From Physella acuta (Eukaryota; Mollusca; Gastropoda; Physidae), in assembly GCF_028476545.1 (NCBI RefSeq), contig NW_026731885.1, positions 62,001 through 126,000 of the forward strand: 64,000 nucleotides of DNA, in the 5' to 3' direction. Position 1 is the first letter of the stretch; each line of letters opens with the position of its first letter. The notes beneath the pieces are model-generated. The model was given only the letters and a program-made list of their open reading frames with translations, searched no databases and was not told the origin of the DNA. A program made the translations under genes and the position numbers. Shown piece after piece: positions 27,601 to 39,600 of the stretch.

Positions 27601-30600
27601 ACTCTGCCCTCAGTGAATTTGCAAAAGACGATCCGGTCCAGTCCCAGATGTCATCCAGCCAACTTCTCTTTTGTTACCCTCCCTATCCCCCCCCCCCTCT
27701 CAGGCGTACATTAGGACATCAGACATCTTATTTCTAGGGCAGGGATCCGTCTCTTTGGGCCTGTATTGAGTGTTTATGGCTCTTATCTATGTATGCAACT
27801 CACTATTCGAACAGCCCCCAATCTAGCACCAGGAATCTTGTCGGCCTTTTGGATGTCGGCCTTTTGGCAGTCGTCCTTTTGTCTTGTCGGCCTTTTGTCT
27901 TGTCGGCCTTTTGTCCATGTTGGCCTTTTGTCCGTGTCGGCCTTTTGTCCATGTCGGCCTTTTGTTCATGTCGGCCTTTTGTCCGTGTCGGCCTTTTGTC
28001 CGTGTCGGCCTTTTGTCCATGTCGGCCTTTTGTCCAGATCCCGTTGCTAGCATCCCACTTATGCGACGCTTGTTGTACACTTGATATAACGAAGTAGTAA
28101 AAAAAATTGTTATTCTTAAATTTTTATCAGATAGAAATATGGTACTGCTACAAGTTTCAAATGTATTGTGCACTTAAAATGTTAATATTTTAGAAGATAT
28201 GCATTTTCCTGTGCGCATGTTTTCTTTTTTCCGCCATTTTGACAAGTCCTGCAAATCCGGCGCTATAACATTTTTCTAAATATTTTTTTCCACAAAACAC
28301 ACACACATTCAATAGTCTAGCCATTTTCAAATACATTGAAACATAATTTGTGTTTTAACTAGTTTTTAATAAATTTTAACATTTTTTTTTACAAGCGTCC
28401 CATAAGTGGGACGCTAGCAGAATATGGGTTAAATCCAGGTCAAAAAAATAAATGTTTAGAATTAAGTTTGAAATTATTATTTTCTTCTAGTTAGTTAATA
28501 ATAGCACTAGCAGGCATATTAATCTGTAGTTTCTGTTATATAAGTTGTATAGCCTAATAAAATACTAATATTGTGTTGATAAGACTATTCTAACACAATG
28601 TTTAGTGAACTAAAACTGTGTGTACACTAACTAAAAACTGCTCTGTTGATCACCAGTCTGTAGCTCAGAAGTCTGAGAGAATCAAGGAAGAAGAGGTCAA
28701 ATGCCAGCAGATGGCAGATGTGGCTCAGGCTGACCTTAACGAGGCTCTACCTGCACTGGATGAAGCTAACAAGGTTTTTACAAAATTTCATTTTTTTTAC
28801 ACCTCAAATCTTTTTCTAGAAATAATAAGCCACCTTGCAATGTAAAAAATTAAAAATATGTCATTACTCTTCATAAAAGTATTTTTCAAATTACTTGTGC
28901 CAATAGTTTTTAATTTGTTTACATTTTTTATTTGTTTATAACAAAATATAACTATTTCATATCATATTAGCTTATATTTTTTTATAAACAAATAAAAAAT
29001 TTATATATGAAATAGTTATGTATCAATACAAGAAAGTTTTAACTTTTAAAAAATATCTCTAATATTTTCCATCTGACAGGCCCTGGAGTCTCTGAACAAA
29101 AAAGACATGACTGAAATCAAATCTTACGGCCGACCACCTGCCCTGGTTGAGAAGGTCATGGAATCTGTCATGATTCTACGAGGCAATGACCCAACTTGGG
29201 CCGAGGCTAAAAAACAGCTAGGTGGGGGTTAAAGTGACTTCCTTTGCTCTTTTCAAATGTGTAATAAAATAATGAATTTAAATAAACTTGCATATATTAG
29301 TAACTTTGGCTGAGTTTTAAAAAGAACTAGGTGGGGGATAATATATATATCACTCTAGAATCAACATATATATATATATACATTTACATACTAGTTGTTA
29401 TATTTAATGTTTGAATTTTGGTCCATAGATAAATAGTCTAAAGAATAATTTTAAAATGTAAATATTTTAATAGTTTATATAATTGGGGTTTTTTTTTAGG
29501 TTTTTTTTTTTGTCAAAATATTTTTTAAAATTATAAAGTGTGCTTTTTCTATTTTGTTTGATAAAAGACTTCTATTGCTTATAATTTTCTTTTATTTTCA
29601 TTGTGTAGGTGACCAAAACTTCCTGAAACAACTGATGAACTTTGACAAAGACAACATCACAGACCGCGTCTTGAAGAAAATTGGCCAGTACGTCGCGCAG
29701 GCCGATTTCCACCCAGAAATAATTGGCCGTGTGTCTCTGGCCGCCAAGTCTCTGTGTATGTGGGTGAGGGCCATGGAGATGTACGGCCGTATATACAGAG
29801 TGGTGGAGCCCAAGAGGCAGAGGCTGAATGCTGCCATGGCTGTACTCAGGGAAAAGCAGGCGGCACTGGCTGATGCTAAAGCTAAACTAGCTGAGGTAAG
29901 AGCTATACACTGCTATCACTTGGAGGGATTCCCCTCAAATTTTTATTAAATTTATAATTTTATACTTAAGTAGGCTAACCTACTTGTTAAAAATCAAAGT
30001 AAATGTAATATACTGATACATCAGTTTAACTATCAGTATCACCTTCCATATTATTTATTTTACTTTTTAATTTAGTGTAATTCTTTAATTAATTATATAT
30101 AAGACATATTTAAAACTGTTATTTAAAATTGAACTCCTTGTTAAAGAGTGTTTTATAACTTATTAAAAAAAAGTATATTACTAACTTTTAAAAAAAATTG
30201 TTTACAAAGTAACTTATTATCTCAGATGGTCTGTTATCACAGAATTATAAACAGTTAGTAAACTCTATTCACTTTTCACTGATCATTGGTTGTTGATTAC
30301 AGGTAGAGGCCAAGATGGCGGAGCTGAAGGTGTTGTATGACGAAAAACTGGCCCAAAAGGAAGAGCTGAAGAAAAAAGCTGAACACACGGAACTCATGTT
30401 AGACAGAGCTCAGAAACTGGTCTCTGGGTTGGCAGGGGAGAGAATTCGTTGGGAACAAACTGTCAAGGCACGTTCAACATGTTGTAGACATACTTTTTTA
30501 AAAAGTTTTTTCATTTTTACTTTCTCGTATATACGAAGTATAGAGAAAGTATTGTAATCGTGCACAAAAATCACTTGAAATTTTAACTATTTTCACCGTA

Positions 30601-33600
30601 TTATACCTCAGTCCTTCATCACATCCGAAGTATAGAGGACTTATTTTAATCGGGCAAAAATTATCAATCCAGATTTATCAAAATTAAGAGGTTTTATGCG
30701 TAATGCAGTCTGAAAATCTGGGCTTTGCAATTCTGTCCGTATGTCTGTGTGTGTGTCTGTGTGTGTGTCCGTGTGTAAACACGATAACTTGAGTACCGTT
30801 ACAGCTAGGTTGATGAAATTTCATATATAAGTATTTTATCAAAATCGTAGATCCGTATCAACTTTTGAGCGATTTCCGATAACCGGAAGTGGTACTTTTT
30901 GTACTTTGAATTTTTCAAAAGCCTATAACTTGTGTACTATTTCAGATACGTAAATGAAATTTCACATGTAAGTAAAAGATCTAATACTCTACCTTCTGTT
31001 AAATTTTGAGTAATTTCCGTTGACCGGAAGTAGTAATTTACGCTACTTCCAATTTCTCAAAAAACTAATGTAAATTTTTAAAGTACTAATAATATTGCGC
31101 ACTATTATGCACTTTTTCATTGCGCGTTCACTTGGTGTGCAATTCTTTTGTCTACGAGATTTTATTCTATTTTTAAAAGTTTAAGTATTTAAAATGGATT
31201 AAAAATCATGTCTATAGCCAGAGTTCCAATCCCCTGTTGTTTTATATAAGAATATTCGAGAAAGTTTAGGGGAGATCACTCCCGGTTTATTATATTGAGA
31301 CATCTGGGAAAGTCATTCAGTTTTTTAAAATACATAGGGCTTAACCACATACACTCCATGCCATCTTAACACATAGAATTCTGTAAAAAAAAGTGGAGAT
31401 ATTTGGCAGCTCAAAGGAAATAACTTAGATACATACTTGAACCTCCTTTGAAATTGTATTGATACAAAACCTTGATATTTTTAAACAGTAGAAACCACAT
31501 TCAAGTTATTGTTTTAGCGTAGTCGAGGATGCCCACAGAGCATGCCACAATACGTTTAGGATCTGTGGTGAAAGAAAAATGTACTATGATGTATGTTGTC
31601 TGTGTCTTAGGATCTGGAAGAACGTATGGGCCACCTGGTAGGTGACGTCCTGATTGCTGCTGCCTTCCTGTCCTATATGGGCCCATTCCTGTCAACATAC
31701 AGAGAGGAGATTGTCAACACGAGGTGGATGACCGAGGTCAGGCTTGTTGTTATCTCCCCTCACTGGTTGCTTACACTTTATCCAGTCCAACTTATCTCCT
31801 CGCTAGTTCTGTTGCTTGTCCCATTCAACTTTTACTTTATCCAGTCCAACATATCTCCTCACAAGTTCTGTTGCTTGTCCCATCCAACTTTTTACTTCTA
31901 ATAGACTGATGTGCGACTAAAAACCGGTGTGTTTTACAAATAACATTCAAGTTTACACACTAATTTTAAACATAACTCTCTCGGTAAGGTTGAAAGACTT
32001 GTACCTAATTTTCTAATCAATCGTACATTAACAATTCAAGTTTCTTGAAATGAGCCATTGAATCCTTTTTCACACTGTATACATTTTTACATATTTTTGC
32101 ATCAAATTGTTTTTTTACTAATGAATATAGTTTCTATAGTTTAGCGTCCAACATTTTTAATTGAATATTTTGTGACTGCTACAGGTGAAAAAGCTCGGCA
32201 TACCTGTGGGTTCAGAATTTAGTTTCTGTAATTTCATGTCCAATCCAACATTTTTAATTGAATATTTTGTGACTGCTACAGGTGAAAAAGCTCGGCATAC
32301 CTGTGGGTTCAGAATTTAGTTTCTGTAATTTCATGTCCAATCCAACATTTTTAATTGAATATTTTGTGACTGCTACAGGTGAAAAAGCTCGGCATACCTG
32401 TGGGTTCAGAATTTAGTTTCTGTAATTTCATGTCCAATCCAACATTTTTAATTGAATATTTTGTGACTGCTACCGGTGAAAAAGCTCGGCATACCTGTGG
32501 GTTCAGAATTTAGTTTCTGTAATTTCATGTCCAATCCAACATTTTTAATTGAATATTTTGTGACTGCTACAGGTGAAAAAGCTCGGCATACCTGTGGGTT
32601 CAGAATTTAGTTTCTGTAATTTCATGTCCAATCCAACATTTTTAATTGAATATTTTGTGACTGCTACAGGTGAAAAAGCTCAGCGTACCTGTGGTTTCAG
32701 AATTTAGTTTCTGTAATTTCATGTCCAATCCAACATTTTTAATTAAAAATTTTGTGACTGCTACAGGTGAAAAAGCTCGGCATACCTGTGGGTTCAGAAT
32801 TTAGTTTCTGTAATTTCATGTCCAATCCAACATTTTTAATTGAATATTTTGTGACTGCTACAGGTGAAAAAGCTCGGCATACCTGTGGGTTCAGAATTTA
32901 GTTTCTGTAATTTCATGGCCAAACCAACACAAGTACGAGACTGGAACATTCAGGGTCTTCCCAGTGATGCCTTTTCTACAGAAAATGGTGTCATAGTCAC
33001 CAGAGGTCAGAGATGGCCTCTTATGGTTGACCCTCAAGGTCAAGCTATCAAATGGATCAAAAACATGGAACACACCCAGGTACTTGAAAATAGGATTTGT
33101 TAAAAAAAAATTTTTAACACTAATAAGAGTTTGTTGCTAAAATCATAGCAAGTACAAAGTTTGTAAAAAATCAGCTGTGAGTAAACGTCCACTCCACAAA
33201 CCAGGCAATAAATTAAAGCAATATTTGTATTGCAATATTGTATTTAAATTGGTACTTTTTCATGCGGAATAAATTTTCACCCTCTCTCTTTGAAAATGTA
33301 AAAAATTACTTCCTTAATAAGCATTTTAAAAAAAAAACGTAATTTTAAACATTATTTTTTAATATGTTATGCAGTAAATACAGCATTCTTATCTGTAAAT
33401 TAAATATCTTATCTAAAATTAATGCTATAAAGTTGTTTTTTTATATCAAGCATAAAAAACTTTTCAATTTTGATCTGTTTTATTAGGGTCTGAAAGTTGT
33501 AGATCTACAAATGCACGACTACATGCGTACACTAGAAGGAGCTGTACAGTTTGGCATGCCTGTCCTGCTCCAAAATGTGCAAGAAAAATTAGACCCCTCA

Positions 33601-36600
33601 CTTGATCCCATTCTCAACAAGTCACTCATGAAAATAGGTACAGTGAAACTAAAATTAGATTTAAAGAATAATTGTTAGAGGTATTATAAAACTTTGGTTT
33701 AATTGCTTAGTTTTGAGATAGAAATAAATGTAAAGATTTAGTTGTGATGAGAGTGACTGACATGTGGTGATTGCCCACCAGGTGGCGCCAACATCATGAA
33801 GCTTGGAGACAAAGAGATTGAATACAACGAGGCCTTCAGGTTTTACATCACAACCAAGATGAGCAACCCTCACTACACCCCTGAGATCTCCACTAAGGCC
33901 ACCATTGTCAACTTCGCTGTCAAGGAACAAGGTCAGCATGGTTGTCTAGTGAGCTGTCATTTGTAGATTTGATGTATGTCCTGATGTTCACATATTGCAC
34001 TACATGGCTTTACATTCAGATGGTGTCTTTACATTCAGATGTTGTCATGTTGTCTTTACATTTAGATGTTGTCTTTACATTCAGATGTTGTCTTTACATT
34101 CAGATGTTGTCTTTACATTCAGATGTTGTCTTTACATTCAGATGTTGTCTTTACATTCAGATGTTGTCTTTACATTTAGATGTTGTCTTTACATTCAGAT
34201 GTTGTCTTTACATTCAGATGTTGTCTTTACATTCAGATGTTGTCATGTTGTCTTTACATTTAGATGTTGTCTTTACATTCAGATGTTGTCTTTACATTCA
34301 GATGTTGTCTTTACATTCAGATGTTGTCATGTTGTCTTTACATTTAGATGTTGTCTTTACATTCAGATGTTGTCATGTTGTCTTTACATTTAGATGTTGT
34401 CTTTACATTCAGATGTTGTCATGTTGTCTTTACATTCAGATGTTGTCATGTTATCTTTACATTCAGCTGTTGTCTTTACATTCAGATGTTGTCATGTTGT
34501 CTTTACATTCAGATGTTGTCTTTACATTCAGATGTTGTCTTTACATTCAGATGTTGTCATGTTGTCTTTACATTCAGAAGTTGTCTTTACATTCAGATGT
34601 TGTCTTTACATTCAGATGTTGTCATGTTGTCTTTACATTCAGAAGTTGTCATGTGGTCTTCCCATCTATGTTTGAAACAATGTTAAGTGTACATCTCATC
34701 AAGCCTAGTCTAACAATCCCCTGGGGTAAACCTTGTTGCACTACATCTCTCATCAAGCCTAGTCTAACAATCCCCTGATGTAAACCTTGTTGCACTACAT
34801 CTCTCATCAAGCCTAGTCTAACAATCCCCTGATGTAAACCTTGTTGCACTACATCTCTCATCAAGCCTAGTCTAACAATCCCCTGATGTAAACCTTGTTG
34901 CACTACATCTCTCATCAAGCCTAGTCTAACAATCCCCTGTTGTAAACCTTGTTGCACTACATCTCTCATCAAGCCTAGTCTAACAATTCCCTGATGTAAA
35001 CCTTGTTGCACTACATCTTTCATCAAGCCTAGTCTAACAATCCCCTGATGTAAACCTTGTTGCACTACATCTCTCATCAAGCCTAGTCTAACAATCCCCT
35101 GATGTAAACCTTGTTGCACTACATCTCTCATCAAGCCTAGTCTAACAATGCCCTGGGGTAAACCTTGTTGCACTACATCTCTCATCAAGCCTAGTCTAAC
35201 AATCCCCTGGGGTAAACCTTGTTGCACTACATCTCTCATCAAGCCTAGTCTAACAATCCCCTGTTGTAAACCTTGTTGCACTACATCTCTCATCAAGCCT
35301 AGTCTAACAATCCCCTGTTGTAAACAATGTTAAGTGATCATCTCATCAAGCCTAGTCTAACAATCCCCTGATGTAAACCTTGTTGCACTACATCTCTCAT
35401 CAAGCCTAGTCTAACAATCCCCTGATGTAAACCTTGTTGCACTACATCTCTCATCAAGCCTAGTCTAACAATCCCCTGGTGTAAACCTTGTTGCACTACA
35501 TCTCTCATCAAGCCTAGTCTAACAATCCCCTGGGGTAAACCTTGTTGCACTACATCTCTCATCAAGCCTAGTCTAACAATCCCCTGTTGTAAACCTTGTT
35601 GCACTACATCTCTCATCAAGCCTAGTCTAACAATCCCCTGTTGTAAACAATGTTAAGTGATCATCTCTCATCAAGCCTAGTCTAACAATCCCCTGTTGTA
35701 AACCTTGTTGCACTACATCTCTCATCAAGCCTAGTCTAACAATCCCCTGGTGTAAACCTTGTTGCACTACATCTCTCATCAAGCCTAGTCTAACAATCCC
35801 CTGGGGTAAACCTTGTTGCACTACATCTCTCATCAAGCCTAGTCTAACAATCCCCTGTTGTAAACCTTGTTGCACTACATCTCTCATCAAGCCTAGTCTA
35901 ACAATCCCCTGTTGTAAACAATGTTAAGTGATCATCTCATCAAGCCTAGTCTAACAATCCCCTGGGGTAAACCTTCTTGCACTACATCTCTCATCAAGCC
36001 TAGTCTAACAATCCCCTGATGTAAACCTTGTTGCACTACATCTCTCATCAAACCTAGTCTAACAATCCCCTGATGTAAACCTTGTTGCACTACATCTCTC
36101 ATCAAGCCTAGTCTAACAATCCCCTGATGTAAACCTTGTTAAGTGATCATCTCATCAAGCCTAGTCTAACAATCCCCTGGGGTAAACCTTGTTGCACTAC
36201 ATCTCTCATCAAGCCTAGTCCAACAATCCCCTGATGTAAACCTTGTTGCACTACATCTCTCATCAAGCCTAGTCTAACAATCCCCTGTTGTAAACCTTGT
36301 TGCACTACATCTCTCATCAAGCCTAGTCTAACGATCCCCTGATGTAAACCTTGTTGCACTACATCTCTCATCAAGCCTAGTCTAACAATCCCCTGATGTA
36401 AACCTTGTTAGTTAAGTGATCATCTCATCAAGCCTAGTCTAACAATCCCCTGTTGTAAACAATGTTAAGTGATCATCTCTCATCAAGCCTAGTCTAACAA
36501 TCCCCTGTTTTAAACCTTGTTGCACTACATCTCTCATCAAGCCTAGTCTAACAATCCCCTGATGTAAACCTTCTTGCACTACATCTCTCATCAAGCCTAG

Positions 36601-39600
36601 TCTAACAATCCCCTGATGTAAACCTTGTTGCACTACATCTCTCATCAAGCCTAGTCTAACAATCCCCTGTTGTAAACCTTGTTGCACTACATCTCTCATC
36701 AAGCCTAGTCTAACAATCCCCTGATGTAAACCTTGTTGCACTACATCTTTCATCAAGCCTAGTCTAACAATCCCCTGATGTAAACCTTGTTGCACTACAT
36801 CTCTCATCAAACCTAGTCTAACAATCCCCTGATGTAAACCTTGTTGCACTACATCTCTCATCAAGCCTAGTCTAACAATCCCCTGATGTAAACCTTGTTA
36901 AGTGATCATCTCATCAAGCCTAGTCTAACAATTCCCTGTTGTAAACAATGTTAAGTGATCATCTCATCAAGCCTAGTCTAACAATCCCCTGATGTAAACC
37001 TTGTTGCACTACATCTCTCATCAAGCCTAGTCTAACAATCCCCTGTTGTAAACCTTGTTGCACTACATCTCTCATCAAGCCTAGTCTAACAATCCCCTGA
37101 TGTAAACCTTGTTGCTCTACATCTCTCATCAAGCCTAGTCTAACAATCCCCTGTTGTAAACCTTGTTGCACTACATCTCTCATCAAGCCTAGTCTAACAA
37201 TCCCCTGATGTAAACCTTGTTGCACTACATCTCTCATCAAGCCTAGTCTAACAATCCCCTGATGTAAACCTTGTTGCACTACATCTCTCATCAAGCCTAG
37301 TCTAACAATCCCCTGTTGTAAACCTTGTTGCACTACATCTCTCATCAAGCCTAGTCTAACAATCCCCTGATGTAAACCTTGTTGCACTACATCTTTCATC
37401 AAGCCTAGTCTAACAATCCCCTGATGTAAACCTTGTTGCACTACATCTCTCATCAAGCCTAGTCTAACAATCCCCTGTTGTAAACAATGTTAAGTGATCA
37501 TCTCATCAAGCCTAGTCTAACAATCCCCTGGTGTAAACCTTGTTGCACTACATCTCTCATCAAGCCTAGTCTAACAATCCCCTGTTGTAAACCTTGTTGC
37601 ACTACATCTCTCATCAAGCCTAGTCTAACAATCCCCTGGTGTAAACAATGTTAAGTGATCATCTCTCATCAAGCCTAGTCTAACAATCCCCTGTTGTAAA
37701 CCTTGTTGCACTACATCTCTCATCAAGCCTAGTCTAACAATCCCCTGATGTAAACCTTGTTGCACTACATCTTTCATCAAGCCTAGTCTAACAATCCCCT
37801 GATGTAAACAATGTTAAGTGATCATCTCATCAAGCCTAGTCTAACAATCCCCTGGTGTAAACCTTGTTGCACTACATCTCTCATCAAGCCTAGTCTAACA
37901 ATCCCCTGATGTAAACCTTATTGCACTACATCTCTCATCAAGCCTAGTCTAACAATCCCCTGTTGTAAACCTTGTTGCACTACATCTCTCATCAAGCCTA
38001 GTCTAACAATCCCCTGTTGTAAACCTTGTTGCACTACATCTCTCATCAAGCCTAGTCTAACAATCCCCTGTTGTAAACCTTGTTGCACTACATCTCTCAT
38101 CAAGCCTAGTCTAACAATCCCCTGATGTAAACCTTGTTAAGTGATCATCTCATCAAGCCTAGTCTAACAATCCCCTGTTGTAAACAATGTTAAGTGATCA
38201 TCTCTCATCAAGCCTAGTCTAACAATCCCCTGATGTAAACAATGTTAAGTGATCATCTCTCATCAAGCCTAGTCTAACAATCCCCTGTTGTAAACAATAT
38301 TAAGTGATCATCTCTCATCAAGCCTAGTCTAACAATCCCCTGATGTAAACCTTGTTGCTCTACATCTCTCATCAAGCCTAGTCTAACAATCCCCTGTTGT
38401 AAACAATGTTAAGTGATCATCTCTCATCAAGCCTAGTCTAACAATCCCCTGATGTAAACCTTATTGCTCTACATCTCTCATCAAGCCTAGTCTAACAATC
38501 CCCTGTTGTAAACCTTGTTGCACTACATCTCTCATCAAGCCTAGTCTAACAATCCCCTGATGTAAACCTTCTTAAGTGATCATCTCATCAAGCCTAGTCT
38601 AACAATCCCCTGTTGTAAACAATGTTAAGTGATCATCTCTCATCAAGCCTAGTCTAACAATCCCCTGTTGTAAACCTTGTTGCACTACATCTCTCATCAA
38701 GCCTAGTCTAACAATCCCCTGTTGTAAACCTTGTTGCACTACATCTCTCATCAAGCCTAGTCTAACAATCCCCTGTTGTAAACCTTGTTGCACTACATCT
38801 CTCATCAAGCCTAGTCTAACAATTCCCTGATGTAAACCTTGTTGCACTACATCTTTCATCAAGCCTAGTCTAACAATCCCCTGATGTAAACCTTGTTGCA
38901 CTACATCTCTCATCACGCCTAGTCTAACAATCCCCTGATGTAAACCTTGTTGCACTACATCTCTCATCAAGCCTAGTCTAACAATCCCCTGATGTAAACC
39001 TTGTTGCACTATATCTCTCATCAAGCCTAGTCTAACAATCCCCTGATGTAAACCTTGTTAAGTGATCATCTCTCATCAAGCCTAGTCTAACAATCCCCTG
39101 TTGTAAACAATGTTAAGTGATCATCTCATCAAGCCTAGTCTAACAATCCCCTGATGTAAACCTTGTTGCACTACATCTCTCATCAAGCCTAGTCTAACAA
39201 TCCCCTGGTGTAAACCTTGTTGCACTACATCTCTCATCAAGCCTAGTCTAACAATCCCCTGTTGTAAACCTTGTTGCACTACATCTCTCATCAAGCCTAG
39301 TCTAACAATCCCCTGATGTAAACCTTGTTGCACTACATCTCTCATCAAGCCTAGTCTAACAATCCCCTGTTGTAAACCTTGTTAAGTGATCATCTCTCAT
39401 CAAGCCTAGTCTAACAATCCCCTGTTGTAAACAATGTTAAGTGATCATCTCATCAAGCCTAGTCTAACAATCCCCTGATGTAAACAATGTTAAGTGATCA
39501 TCTCATCAAGCCTAGTCTAACAATCCCCTGTTGTAAACGTTGTTGCACTACATCTCTCATCAAGCCTAGTCTAACAATCCCCTGATGTAAACCTTTTTGC

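Larger units (their letters stand above)
26957..28428. mobile_element. piggyBac-like non-autonomous DNA transposon
   Basis: A 1.47-kb insert starting cccatatt and ending aatatggg, flanked by TTAA on both sides (26953-26956 and 28429-28432). TTAA duplication and CCC-starting ends are hallmarks of piggyBac elements. A subterminal motif cccataaatgggacgctagc recurs near both ends (27089 and 28400). No transposase frame is present. The interior holds G-runs and an 18-19-bp minisatellite. Confidence 0.75.
26923..28461. repeat. Interrupted palindrome enclosing a transposon
   Basis: Left arm 26923-26950 (ctaaacatttattttgttga + cctggact) and right arm 28434-28461 (tccaggtcaaaaaaataaat + gtttaga) are inverted copies with few mismatches. 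They would form one palindrome centred on the TTAA where the element at 26957-28428 is inserted. Confidence 0.8.

Noticed and set aside
27546-28173. Frames in the transposon and its 18-19-bp minisatellite
   Set aside because: They are repeat-driven or G/C-run-driven and show no transposase motif.
33942-34778. 278-codon frame next to the exon ending 33931
   Set aside because: It is built of the 19-bp minisatellite and is not in the DNAH2 frame; the GT donor at 33932 ends the exon.
34649-39348. Many minus-strand frames of repeating 18-residue units in the 6.2-kb array
   Set aside because: The repeat unit is 54 bases, so one stop-free frame stays open through every unit. The array is intronic to DNAH2 and there is no promoter, start context or non-repeat domain.
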